Positions 16,555 through 25,385 of a DNA stretch of 37,374 nucleotides are shown piece after piece. The stretch is from NCBI GenBank assembly GCA_947169885.1, contig CAMVRM010000031.1, forward strand, positions 1-37,374, written 5' to 3'. Origin of the DNA: an uncultured Ruminococcus sp. Lineage in GTDB: Bacteria > Bacillota > Clostridia > Oscillospirales > Ruminococcaceae. The position numbers and the translations under genes were made by a program. The notes under the pieces are model-generated. The model saw only the letters and a list, made by a program, of their open reading frames with translations. It searched no databases and was not told the origin of the DNA. Every line of letters starts with the position of its first letter. The stretch's first letter is position 1.

Positions 16555-17535
16555 ATGAGTGAGACTGTTTCATCGGTCAATCCGCTTTTGTCAATAGATA
16601 CAGGCTTCCGCAGCTATCTGAATGCTTATACACGTTCCTTTCAGAACCACGTTATCGACGGTCAGCTTGACTATGCCTTTGATTCGGATTTTGCTATCCG
16701 TCAGAAGCTTATCGGGCTTTCGGGCTGGGGCAAGCTTGCAAAGGCGATAAACACAAACGACATCGCAGTTGAAGCAAAACAGCTGTTTTTTAAGTGCGAA
16801 CAGGCAGGCACGCTGAAATATCCCGAGATCTATGACGTTCTGAAAAGCTGCTGCGAAAGACTGGAACTTAATCAGCCGATAGTGCTGGTAAACAAAGACT
16901 CGGAAAAACCTCTCATCTATTCCATAGCGAGCGATGTTCTTGAGCCTTGCATCATCATCACAAAGCCGCTGCTCGATATGTGCGGAAAGGACGAACTTGA
17001 ACTGCTCATCGGCAGCGAATGCGGAAGAATACAGAACAACCACTGTGTTTACAGCTGGGCATTTACATATCTCAATTACAACAGAGACACTTTCAAACCC
17101 TCAGAGCGCAGCTACAAAGGGGCGATAAACAGTCAGGTGGTCGCAACACTTATCGACTGGATAAAATTTGCTGACGTTACGGCAGACAGGGCAGGCATGA
17201 TCTGTATGTCACGTCCGGGACGTTTCATCGAAATTTTCTGCGGCATAATGCAGAAGAACTACATCGACTTTTTCGGCAGAAGCAACAGTTCCCTTGAAAG
17301 CGCAAAGCTAGAACGTATGCTCGACAGAAACCACACTATCGCCGCAAGAGGCTTGCAGCATGATCCGTCACTTACCGAACTTGAACGCAGAGTTCTCGCT
17401 TCGGCAGAATTCCTCAGCTGCGACTCGCTGTTCAGGTGGCGGCGTGATATTGAAGCTTCCGATGGACACACAAGCACAGGTCAGATATGCGATGTCCGCT
17501 CAAACATCATCTTATCGGGAGGGCACGGAATATGA
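16555..17535 (+). CDS. M48-peptidase-like protein lacking zinc-binding His residues
   Basis: A 326-residue protein with the core layout of M48 metallopeptidases (HtpX/OMA1 type): a strand with QPIVLVNKDSEKPLIYSI, a segment EPCIIITKPLLDMCGKDELELL, then the active-site helix. Where active enzymes have HExxH this one has S154-E155-C156-G157-R158, so both zinc-binding histidines are gone. The third-ligand region reads FADVTADRAG, with Asp at the likely Glu position. It is therefore probably not a protease and may act as a binding or scaffold protein. AAGGAGG precedes the ATG. It lies between two dynamin-like genes and overlaps the second by 4 bases (ATGA), so all three are probably made together. 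The family call rests on motif layout only. Confidence 0.75.
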   Translation: MSETVSSVNPLLSIDTGFRSYLNAYTRSFQNHVIDGQLDYAFDSDFAIRQKLIGLSGWGKLAKAINTNDIAVEAKQLFFKCEQAGTLKYPEIYDVLKSCCERLELNQPIVLVNKDSEKPLIYSIASDVLEPCIIITKPLLDMCGKDELELLIGSECGRIQNNHCVYSWAFTYLNYNRDTFKPSERSYKGAINSQVVATLIDWIKFADVTADRAGMICMSRPGRFIEIFCGIMQKNYIDFFGRSNSSLESAKLERMLDRNHTIAARGLQHDPSLTELERRVLASAEFLSCDSLFRWRRDIEASDGHTSTGQICDVRSNIILSGGHGI

Positions 17536-19313
17536 CAGAACGCAAATATACCAATGCCCACAACGATATTGAAAAACTAAGAGCCGCATTCAAAAAACTC
17601 TCAGACAACAAAAAACTCGGCGAGATAATGGGACGTGACTTCACCGAGGGGCTTGCCGACTGGAACGCTCTTATCGACAAGCGCTGCGATGAACCGTTCA
17701 CGCTTGTCATTCTGGGCGACTTCAAAAGGGGCAAAAGCACCATAATAAACGCACTTCTGGGGCGTGAGATAGCGCCGTCCTCAGTGTCGCCCGAGACTTA
17801 CACGATAAACGAAATATCATACGGCGAGATGCAGGACGCATGGGCAGTGCTTGAAAACGGTCAGCGTGTGCCTATGCAGATGTATGACATAACCCGTGAC
17901 AGGCTGGAACGCATCATGAAAATGCTCCCCTCAAAGGTCGATTACATCGAGATACACGATGACGCACCAATTCTCAAAGAGATACGCATAGTTGACACCC
18001 CGGGACTTTCAGACCTCGATGACCTTGACAGGCAGGTGACAAAATACCTCATCAACGCCGATGCTATCATGTATGCGGCAAACTGTCTGCTGCCGTTTTC
18101 CGAATCGGAACAGCTGTTTTTGGCAGGTCACGTTCAGCCAAGACGTTTCGGTATGCTGTATGTGCTTGTCAACATGATAGATGCTCTGAACACACAAAAG
18201 GACGTTGACAAGATACTTAAACGCTTCAACACTTTGAGCGAGAAGATCGTGCCGAATTCCTTCGTTTACGGCATAAGCGCTGCGGACGAACTTGCACGAA
18301 AGCTCGGCAAGCGCCGCCCCCCCGACAAGGGTACAAGGGATTTCTACGAAACGCAGTTCATGCAGTTCGAGATGTCGCTTCAAAGGGATATTATACTAAA
18401 AAAGGATATTATCCGCACCGACAGAGTGCTGACGATGCTTGACGATATGGCGAACGAAACGGCTGCAAAGCTGCATATGTTCACCGAAATGGCAGAACTT
18501 GACCACAAGAAGCTGGAAGACAAGGCGAAAGGCTTTGACGAGGAATGCTCACAGCTTGAAGCCGCTCTCGACAACTGCAAGCCTGTTCTCAGACTTTGCG
18601 TGACAGAGATGCAGCAGGAAGCGGAAACATGGATGTACGAATTCTTCGCAAAACTCAGAAAAAGCATTCTTGAACTCCGTGAAAAGGACGACAACGGCGT
18701 GGACATCTATCCGCCCGAGGAGATAGAAAAGTATTTCTATTCCTACCTTATGGAAAAAGTCGGTGAAGCTTACCGCACCTGCATCGAATATCACCGTGAC
18801 AGACTGAACGAACAGGTGGACAAAATGAGCCGTCAGCTTGCGAAAAAACTGGGGCTTGAAGACCTCTCGCAGGTAACTCAGGTCACTTCTGTTGACAGGA
18901 TAATGCGCACTCTCGGCAAAAAGGTCACCAAGCAGGTCATGGGCGTTAAGCTTTTTGGCACGTCCGAAACTTTTCCGCCTGCAACAATGTCCGCTTTCAG
19001 CAATATCTTAGGGCGCAAAAAACAGACCGATATAATCGACATCGCACTTGAAAATTACGATGACATTCGTGGAAATATCGTCAAGGATATAAAGTCGGTA
19101 TATCAGGACCTTGAAATAAAAGCGCTCGAACAGCTTGACAGCATCTATCGCTATCAGGCAGAACTCGGCAGGAACGCTCTCGGTCAGGCAAAGCAGATGC
19201 TCGAAAGTTCAGACAGGGACAACATCGCCGACACACTCCATGAAGCACTCGATATGCTCGAAGAACCCATGGCGATACTCGAAAAATATAAAGGTATCTC
19301 GATAGGAGGCTGA
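17532..19313 (+). CDS. Dynamin-like GTPase (second of pair)
   Basis: A 593-residue dynamin-family GTPase. Motifs are P-loop GDFKRGKST (62-70), G3 DTPGLSD (155-161) and a plausible G4 NMID (214-217), so nucleotide binding looks complete. A helical stalk follows, with coiled-coil-like stretches (about 320-480 and 540-590). Unlike the first GTPase it has no clear hydrophobic hairpin, so it probably joins the membrane through its partner. The ATG overlaps the stop of the M48-like gene (ATGA) and has GGGAGGG upstream; an in-frame ATG at 17487 lies within that gene and is unlikely. The GH5 gene begins 4 bases after its stop. Confidence 0.93.
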   Translation: MTERKYTNAHNDIEKLRAAFKKLSDNKKLGEIMGRDFTEGLADWNALIDKRCDEPFTLVILGDFKRGKSTIINALLGREIAPSSVSPETYTINEISYGEMQDAWAVLENGQRVPMQMYDITRDRLERIMKMLPSKVDYIEIHDDAPILKEIRIVDTPGLSDLDDLDRQVTKYLINADAIMYAANCLLPFSESEQLFLAGHVQPRRFGMLYVLVNMIDALNTQKDVDKILKRFNTLSEKIVPNSFVYGISAADELARKLGKRRPPDKGTRDFYETQFMQFEMSLQRDIILKKDIIRTDRVLTMLDDMANETAAKLHMFTEMAELDHKKLEDKAKGFDEECSQLEAALDNCKPVLRLCVTEMQQEAETWMYEFFAKLRKSILELREKDDNGVDIYPPEEIEKYFYSYLMEKVGEAYRTCIEYHRDRLNEQVDKMSRQLAKKLGLEDLSQVTQVTSVDRIMRTLGKKVTKQVMGVKLFGTSETFPPATMSAFSNILGRKKQTDIIDIALENYDDIRGNIVKDIKSVYQDLEIKALEQLDSIYRYQAELGRNALGQAKQMLESSDRDNIADTLHEALDMLEEPMAILEKYKGISIGG

Positions 19314-19317
19314 TAGG

Positions 19318-20913
19318 ATGTTCAACTTGAAAAAACCTGTCGCTGCGGCAGTCTCACTTCTGGTGGCGGCGATAATGGCGGCTGCTCCGACGGCAAGTAT
19401 TGACGATACCGCAGTTTTACCGCTGACGGTCCACGCTGATGTTATCCAAAGAGCGGCGGCGATCTCAAAATGCACTGTCACCTGCAAGTATACAAAGCTT
19501 ACATACACAGGAAAACAGCTTGTTCCGCAGATCATTGTTATGGACGGCTCGAAAAAACTTACCCGCAACACCGATTACACGCTTAAATATTCCAACAACA
19601 TCGACCCCGGCAAGGCAACCGTCACAGTCACGGGCAAAGGCAGTTATTCGGGAACGGCGACAGTTTCATTCGTGATAACCCCCGGAAAGATCACCTCGGC
19701 TTCTGCAAACTCGATAGGCACTGACAACGTTACGCTTAAATGGGACAGCTGCAAGGGCGCTTCGGGCTACAAGATATACAAGTACAACGCCGCAAAGAAA
19801 CGCTGGGAGATAAATGCAACTCTCAATTCACCCTCAACTCTTTCCTATAAGCTGACAGGGCTTAGCGCCGCAACAGCTTATCTTTACAGAGTAAACGCTT
19901 ATGTATCAGTAGACGGAAAAGCTCACATCGGAGGTTCAAAGCAGGTGTCTTTCACTACCGCCAAGGCAGGCACTACGCCCGTTGCGGCAAACGGCAGACT
20001 GAAAGTGTCGGGCAGTAACATCGTCAACAAAAACGGCGAAAAATTTCAGATAAGAGGAATGTCGACACACGGTCTTATGTGGGAGGATTTCTCAAATATC
20101 ACTTCGGTCTCATCACTCAGAACTCTCCGTGATGACTGGGGCGTGAACACCATTCGCCTTGCGATGTATACCGAAGAATGGGGCGGCTACACACTTTCTT
20201 CATCTAACGCAGAAAAAGCTAAGAACAAGGTCAACACAGGTGTCACAAATGCGACTTCCCTCGGAATGTACGCTGTGATAGACTGGCATATCCTGAATGA
20301 CAATGACCCTCTGAAACACAAAGATGAAGCTGTTGCGTTCTTTACCGAAATGGCGCAGAAATACAAGAACAACGAAAACGTCATTTACGAGATATGCAAC
20401 GAGCCGAACGGCAAGAACGTCACCTGGACGGGCAACGTCAAGCCATATGCAGCGGCGGTCATAAGCGCTATCAGAAAGTATGACAAGAATGCGCTGATAA
20501 TCGTCGGCACGCCAAACTGGTGTCAGGAGATCGACAAGGCGGTGAACAGCAGGCTCAGCGACAGCAATGTTGTTTACTCGCTCCACTTCTATGCAAACAC
20601 TCACACCGACTGGCTGAGAAACCGCTTCACAAGCTGTTACGCCAACGGACTGCCGATCCTCGTTTCGGAGTTCGGAACTTGCAACGCTTCGGGTGACGGC
20701 GGCTTCAACGCATCGCAGACCAAAACATGGCTCACACTTCTCGACTCAAAAATGGTGGGCTACATAAACTGGTCGGCTTGCGGCAAGGCTGAAACTGCAT
20801 CGGCGTTCAAATCAGGCACAAACCTCTCGGCTATCCCGAAGGGCGAAAGCGCTCTGACCGACAGCGGCAAACTTGTTCGTTCGTGGTACAGAACAAGGGC
20901 AGGCTTGAAATAA
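19318..20913 (+). CDS. Secreted GH5 endoglucanase with Ig-like and FN3 domains
   Basis: A 531-residue secreted cellulase. The signal peptide covers about 1-40 (ends TVHAD). An Ig-like domain of the YTGK...GSYSGT type (about 50-122) and an FN3 domain (about 125-215) precede the GH5 catalytic barrel (about 230-525). The acid/base lies in YEICNEPNG (E362) and the nucleophile in LVSEFGT (E451); DWHILND and HFYANTHT are further subsite motifs typical of the GH5_2 group. There is no dockerin or membrane anchor; the Ig/FN3 part may bind wall or polysaccharide. AGGAGG (19304-19309) lies inside the last codons of the second dynamin-like gene, so the cellulase is probably co-transcribed with it. Confidence 0.93.
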   Translation: MFNLKKPVAAAVSLLVAAIMAAAPTASIDDTAVLPLTVHADVIQRAAAISKCTVTCKYTKLTYTGKQLVPQIIVMDGSKKLTRNTDYTLKYSNNIDPGKATVTVTGKGSYSGTATVSFVITPGKITSASANSIGTDNVTLKWDSCKGASGYKIYKYNAAKKRWEINATLNSPSTLSYKLTGLSAATAYLYRVNAYVSVDGKAHIGGSKQVSFTTAKAGTTPVAANGRLKVSGSNIVNKNGEKFQIRGMSTHGLMWEDFSNITSVSSLRTLRDDWGVNTIRLAMYTEEWGGYTLSSSNAEKAKNKVNTGVTNATSLGMYAVIDWHILNDNDPLKHKDEAVAFFTEMAQKYKNNENVIYEICNEPNGKNVTWTGNVKPYAAAVISAIRKYDKNALIIVGTPNWCQEIDKAVNSRLSDSNVVYSLHFYANTHTDWLRNRFTSCYANGLPILVSEFGTCNASGDGGFNASQTKTWLTLLDSKMVGYINWSACGKAETASAFKSGTNLSAIPKGESALTDSGKLVRSWYRTRAGLK

Positions 20914-20924
20914 CATTTGATAAA

Positions 20925-20976
20925 AAACAATGCCATAGTATTTCCGAAGTTTTCAGAAGTACTATGGCATTTTTTA
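20925..20976. terminator. Bidirectional terminator between GH5 gene and copA
   Basis: TGCCATAGTA (20931-20940) pairs with TACTATGGCA (20960-20969), with A run before and T run after. It serves the plus-strand GH5 gene and the minus-strand copper ATPase gene, whose stop codon overlaps the T run. Confidence 0.9.
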
Positions 20977-23448
20977 TTTGAGGTTCTTTGGTTTATAGCC
21001 CGCATCGGCAACAGCTTTTTTCAGCACAGCGCCGTCAACAGGCTTGTCAAGGGTGATAAATGCGCAGTTCTTTTCGAGCGAGACTTTCGCATGAACGCCG
21101 TCAAGCCCGTTGAGCGCCTCAGATACGTGAGCTACGCACTTTTCGCACATCATGCCGCCTATCTTCATAACGAGCGTGCCGTCTTTGCCGTCATTTTCCG
21201 CCGCAAAGGGTGGCTTGAAAAGGTTCAGCCGCAGAGCATTCGTCACAACGCAGAAAGAACTCAGGCTCATAGCCGCCGCACCGAACATCGGGTCAAGCTT
21301 CAGCCCGAAAAACGGATAGAGCAGACCTGCCGCAACAGGAATTCCGATCGAGTTATAGATAAGCGCCCAGAACAGGTTCTGACGGATATTCCGCATGACC
21401 GCACGGCTCAGAAGTATCGCCGAAGCCGCATCTCTCAGGTCGCTTTTCATCAGCACGATGTCCGCAGAATCCACCGCAATGTCACGTCCTGCGCCTATCG
21501 CTATCCCGACATCAGCCGCCGCAAGTGCAGGCGCATCGTTCACGCCGTCACCGATCATCGCCGCTGCGCCCTCCGACTGTTTTTCTCGCAGAATAGCCGT
21601 CTTGTCCTCGGGGAGCATTCCTGCGTGTACCTCGTCAATGCCGAGAGCCGAAGCGATAGTCTCAGCCGCCTGTTCGCTGTCGCCCGTGAGCATGACCGTC
21701 CGCACGCCCATTTCCTTGAATGCTTTGACCGCCGCCGCAGAAGTCGGCTTAACAGGGTCAGCAAGCGCTATCACGCCGAGCGCCTTGCCGTCCGCCGCCG
21801 CAAACAACGCAATACCGCCTTTTTTCGCAGTCTCCTCCGCAAAAGCTTCAAGCGCCGAAACGTCAACGGAGTTCTGCTCCATAAGCCGCTTGTTTCCCAC
21901 AAGCACACGTTTTCCGCCGACTGTTCCCGAAATTCCGCCGCCTGCCGTTTCGGAGTAATCTTCGCAAAGCGTGTCCGAAACGCCGTTTTCCACGCAATAT
22001 TCGCATACCGCTTTCGCCAACGGGTGGGAAGAACTTTTTTCGGGCGGATAGATAAGCGTGAGAAGTTCTTTTTCGTCCGTGACCGCAAGCACACCTGTTA
22101 CCGCAGGCTTACCCTCGGTGCAAGTGCCTGTTTTGTCGAGTATGACCGTTTTTACCGAGTGCGCCGTTTCAAGGCTTTCGGCAGATTTGACAAGTATTCC
22201 CAGTTCTGCGCCTTTGCCCGTGCCGACCATTATAGCGGTCGGTGTCGCAAGCCCCAGTGAACAGGGGCAGGAGATGACAAGCACCGAGATTGCCATGTTC
22301 AGCGCAAACGCAAGTTCCTTGCCTGCAATGAGCCACGCCGCAAAAGAGATGACCGCAATGCCGATGACAACAGGCACAAAAATTCCGCTTATCCTGTCGG
22401 CAAGCCGTGCGATCGGGGCTTTTGAGGAAGCCGCTTCCTCGACCAGTGCGATCATTCGTGAAAGAGTGCTTTCACTTTCGGCACGCTCACAGCGGCACTT
22501 GACAAAACCGCCAGCCGTGACCGAAGCGCTCATCAGCTTGTCACCCACATTCTTCTCGACAGGAAGACTCTCGCCCGTCAGTGCGCTCTGGTCGACTGTG
22601 CAAGTCCCCTCGACCACCTCGCCGTCACAGGGAACACTGTCGCCTGCCCTCAGCAGAAACACCTCGCCGACAGCCACTTCCGAAGCGGCGACCGTCATCT
22701 CAACGCCGTTGCGGACGACCTGTGCCGTTTTCGGCGCAAGGCTCACAAGCTTGCTTATCGCTTCGGTAGTCCTGCCCTTGCTCCGAGCCTCCATGAACTT
22801 CCCGACCGTGATAAGCGTGAGTATCATTCCGCAGGATTCGTAATAAAGGTTCATCATGTAGCCGTGCGCCGTTTCAAGGTCGCCGTGCCCCATGTGGAAC
22901 GCCATTTGATAAGTGCCGTAGAGCGAATACCCGAACGCCGCCGTCGCACCCAGCGCAATAAGACTGTCCATGTTCGGCGCACGGTGAGCAAGCGTCTTGA
23001 AACCGTTCCTGAAATAGTGCGTATTCAGGGCGATTATCGGCACGGTCAGCAGAAGCTGTGTAAGTGCGAAAACCATCATGTTTTCGTGACCCGTGAAAAA
23101 AGGCGGTATCGGAAGCCCCACCATATGCCCCATGCACAGGTAAAATAGCGGCACAAGAAAACCGACCGACCATATCAGCCGCCGCTTCATCGCTCCGAGT
23201 TCGTCCTTTTTATCGGTAACGGCGGCTTTTTCAGCGCCTGATTCCGATGCGCCGTAGCCTGCCGACTCCACCGCCGAGACTATCCCAGACACCGAGCAAG
23301 CCGCTTCATCATATTCCACCTGCATCGTATTTTGCAGAAGATTGACGTTCACCGCCGAAACACCGCTCACGCCCCTGACTGCTTTTTCTACGTGCGCCTG
23401 ACACGCCGAACAAGTCATTCCGCTCACGTTGAATTTTTTCTTTTCCAT
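20974..23448 (-). CDS. copA: Copper-translocating P1B-type ATPase
   Basis: An 824-residue P-type ATPase that exports Cu+ from the cytoplasm. In order: an N-terminal metal-binding HMA domain with GMTCSAC (10-16), paired transmembrane helices, the actuator domain with TGES, the channel helix with CPC (ISCPCSLGLATP), the phosphorylation site DKTGTCTEG, the nucleotide-binding SSHPL, the hinge MIGDGVNDAPAL, and the last helices. An additional HMA domain with GGMMCEKC sits at the extreme C-terminus (about 755-824), which is unusual; most relatives keep all HMA domains at the N-terminus. The phosphorylation loop has Cys where Leu is usual. It lies 18 bases after cobT and probably shares its transcript. 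Confidence 0.95.
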   Translation of the reverse strand: MEKKKFNVSGMTCSACQAHVEKAVRGVSGVSAVNVNLLQNTMQVEYDEAACSVSGIVSAVESAGYGASESGAEKAAVTDKKDELGAMKRRLIWSVGFLVPLFYLCMGHMVGLPIPPFFTGHENMMVFALTQLLLTVPIIALNTHYFRNGFKTLAHRAPNMDSLIALGATAAFGYSLYGTYQMAFHMGHGDLETAHGYMMNLYYESCGMILTLITVGKFMEARSKGRTTEAISKLVSLAPKTAQVVRNGVEMTVAASEVAVGEVFLLRAGDSVPCDGEVVEGTCTVDQSALTGESLPVEKNVGDKLMSASVTAGGFVKCRCERAESESTLSRMIALVEEAASSKAPIARLADRISGIFVPVVIGIAVISFAAWLIAGKELAFALNMAISVLVISCPCSLGLATPTAIMVGTGKGAELGILVKSAESLETAHSVKTVILDKTGTCTEGKPAVTGVLAVTDEKELLTLIYPPEKSSSHPLAKAVCEYCVENGVSDTLCEDYSETAGGGISGTVGGKRVLVGNKRLMEQNSVDVSALEAFAEETAKKGGIALFAAADGKALGVIALADPVKPTSAAAVKAFKEMGVRTVMLTGDSEQAAETIASALGIDEVHAGMLPEDKTAILREKQSEGAAAMIGDGVNDAPALAAADVGIAIGAGRDIAVDSADIVLMKSDLRDAASAILLSRAVMRNIRQNLFWALIYNSIGIPVAAGLLYPFFGLKLDPMFGAAAMSLSSFCVVTNALRLNLFKPPFAAENDGKDGTLVMKIGGMMCEKCVAHVSEALNGLDGVHAKVSLEKNCAFITLDKPVDGAVLKKAVADAGYKPKNLK

Positions 23449-23466
23449 AAAAAACTCTTTCTAAGG

Positions 23467-24528
23467 TCATTTGACCGTTTTAGTATGGTCGACATACCGT
23501 TCGATTTTTTCCTCATCAAAGCTGTGGGACTCACGGTAAAGTGCAAGCGCACCGTCAAGAAGCGGCAGAAGAAGCGCACCGCCTGTCCCCTCGCCCAACC
23601 GCAGACCTGCATCAATTACAGGCTTCATGCCGATCTTCTCAAATAACGATCTTGCGGCAGGTTCACCCGAAATATGACTCGGAAGAACGTACTCACTTGA
23701 TTTTTGGCAAATCCCGACTGCCGCTGCCGCCGCCGCAAGAGAAGTCACGCCGTCTATCACGACAGGTATCTTATACACTGCACCGCCCAGAAACAAGCCC
23801 GTCATGGCGGCTATCTCAAAACCTCCGAGACTTTGCAGAACTCCAAACGGCTCAGTCAGAAACTTTTTGTTGACTTCCAGCGCTTTTTTGACGGCTTTGA
23901 GCTTGCGTTTCATTCCCTCGTCAGATAGCCCTGCGCCACGACCTGTGACCATTTCGGGCGAAAGACCTGTGAAAGCCGCCGTCATCGCCGCCGCCGAAGT
24001 GGTGTTGCCGATGCCCATTTCACCCGAAACTATCACGTCAAAACCGCCGCTCTTGATAAGCCCTGCCATGTCGATCCCGACTGCTATCGCCTGCCTTGTC
24101 TGCGCAACGGTCATCGCCGTGCCGTGAGTTATATTCTGCGTTCCGTCAGCAACACGCCTGCGAATAAGCTTTTCGCTTTTGCCGTCATGCGTCATACCCA
24201 CATCGACCGCAAAGACCTCCGCATTAACTGCACGGGCGACAGCATTTATGTTTGACCTGCCCTCGGCGATCGCATCGGCGCAGACAGCCGTGACCTCGCT
24301 TCCACACTGGGTCACGCCCTCCTCAACAACTCCGTGGTCGCCGCACATAACAACGACCGCACGCTTATCCAGCCGTACATCAGCCGTACTCTGCACCGCC
24401 GCCAGCTGACAAACCATTTTTTCCAGCGCTCCGAAACTGCCGAGCGGTTTTGCGATGCTGTCCCAGCGCTCTTTCGCCTGTCGATAAGCCGCCTTGTCGG
24501 CAGAAACGATCATCTCGATCCTTTCCAT
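23467..24528 (-). CDS. cobT: Nicotinate-nucleotide-dimethylbenzimidazole phosphoribosyltransferase
   Basis: CobT makes alpha-ribazole phosphate for the lower ligand of cobalamin. From the ATG at 24528 the protein has 353 residues, the family's usual length. Family motifs include KPLGSFGALE, VVMCGDHGVVEEGV, GEMGIGNTTSAAA, VTGRGAGL and the C-terminal RLGEGTGGALLLPLLD with the catalytic Glu. I use MERIEMIV because a GGAAG site precedes it; an in-frame TTG at 24570 adds a segment unlike the family. No other cobalamin genes are in the window, so lower-ligand activation for salvage is a reasonable guess. It is between the flavodoxin-like gene and copA, all on the minus strand. Confidence 0.93.
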   Translation of the reverse strand: MERIEMIVSADKAAYRQAKERWDSIAKPLGSFGALEKMVCQLAAVQSTADVRLDKRAVVVMCGDHGVVEEGVTQCGSEVTAVCADAIAEGRSNINAVARAVNAEVFAVDVGMTHDGKSEKLIRRRVADGTQNITHGTAMTVAQTRQAIAVGIDMAGLIKSGGFDVIVSGEMGIGNTTSAAAMTAAFTGLSPEMVTGRGAGLSDEGMKRKLKAVKKALEVNKKFLTEPFGVLQSLGGFEIAAMTGLFLGGAVYKIPVVIDGVTSLAAAAAAVGICQKSSEYVLPSHISGEPAARSLFEKIGMKPVIDAGLRLGEGTGGALLLPLLDGALALYRESHSFDEEKIERYVDHTKTVK

Positions 24529-24573
24529 TCTATCACTTCCGATTATTTTTATGTAACAGCCGAACAGCAAAAG

Positions 24574-25269
24574 TCAAACTTGATTCCACGGTCTGACGTT
24601 CCTTGTCCAGCCATTTTCCTGCCAATGCTTAACATCTCGGGGGTTAAAGCCATTTCTCTGCATAAGGTGCATCGCAAAAAACAGCGCCCTTGTTTTCAGC
24701 CCGGGCTTTACCCTCCCGACACGGCTTTTTATGACGTTTGCAAGCTGATCGGTCTTTTTCTCGACTGCCTGCTTTTTCTTCTCACTGACATGATCCCAGT
24801 CAGTTGCCGCAACAGCAACGCCGTATTTGTAAATTTTTGCTACGCCCCAGAAAAATAAACTGTCGCACATATCCTTGCACGCCGATCTCATACCCGCACC
24901 TGCGGCAGTCGTGATACAGACACCCTGCTTTCTGAACATCGAACCTTCGGGAGAATGCACCATCCAGCGGTATCCGTAATGATCGAGAAGTACTTTCATC
25001 GCACCCGTTGCGTGGTAAACATACACAGGGCTTGCAAGAATTATCACATCAGCCGCATCTATCGCATCGGTTATCGGGCGGATAGCTTCATAATGCGGAC
25101 ACAGCTTCTCACTTTCGTTGAAGCATCTGACGCAGCCCACACAAAACTTATCAAAATCTCTCGGCAGAAAAAACTCCGTCAGCTCACCGCCAAGCTTTTC
25201 TGCAAGTTTGTGAGCGATCGTGTAAGTTGAACCCTTGTGGCTCTGACCGTGTATCAACACCGTTTTCAT
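24574..25269 (-). CDS. Flavodoxin-like NAD(P)H-dependent FMN reductase family protein
   Basis: A 231-residue flavoprotein of the flavodoxin fold. The N-terminal phosphate-binding strand and loop are LIHGQSHKGSTYTIA, followed by CVGCVRCFNESEKLCPHY, typical of iron-sulfur-flavoprotein-like reductases, and ILASPVYVYHATGAMKVLLDH, which forms the flavin ring pocket. The C-terminal ~60 residues (KTRALFFAMHLMQRNGFNPRDVKHW) are basic. It most likely reduces quinones or FMN; the exact substrate is unknown. AAAGGGGGC precedes the ATG, and a sigma-A promoter lies at 25291-25319. cobT follows 45 bases on. Confidence 0.85.
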   Translation of the reverse strand: MKTVLIHGQSHKGSTYTIAHKLAEKLGGELTEFFLPRDFDKFCVGCVRCFNESEKLCPHYEAIRPITDAIDAADVIILASPVYVYHATGAMKVLLDHYGYRWMVHSPEGSMFRKQGVCITTAAGAGMRSACKDMCDSLFFWGVAKIYKYGVAVAATDWDHVSEKKKQAVEKKTDQLANVIKSRVGRVKPGLKTRALFFAMHLMQRNGFNPRDVKHWQENGWTRNVRPWNQV

Positions 25270-25290
25270 TATGATGCCCCCTTTTATTAA

Positions 25291-25319
25291 AGTATATCAT
25301 ATCTAACTGATAAAGTCAA
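25291..25319 (-). promoter_or_regulatory. Promoter of flavodoxin-cobT-copA run
   Basis: On the minus strand TTGACT (complement of 25314-25319), 17 bases, TATACT (complement of 25291-25296), only 22 bases before the ATG. No clear copper-repressor box was recognised. Confidence 0.75.
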
Positions 25320-25356
25320 CAAAAAAGGAGCTTGTCCCTTGTGAGAACAAGCCCCT
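25320..25356 (-). terminator. Terminator of tuf / str operon
   Basis: On the minus strand GGGGCTTGT pairs with ACAAGCTCC and is followed by TTTTTT (complement of 25321-25326). It lies about 30 bases past the tuf stop and ends the str operon. Confidence 0.85.
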
Positions 25357-25385
25357 CATGAAATTGCTTATTTTAAGCGTTTAAA

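Noticed and set aside
16555-17535. Active M48 metallopeptidase
   Set aside because: HExxH is replaced by SECGR, removing both zinc-binding histidines.
20917-22260. 447-codon plus-strand open frame opposite copA
   Set aside because: Arg/His-rich translation typical of an antisense frame; CopA motifs on the minus strand are decisive.
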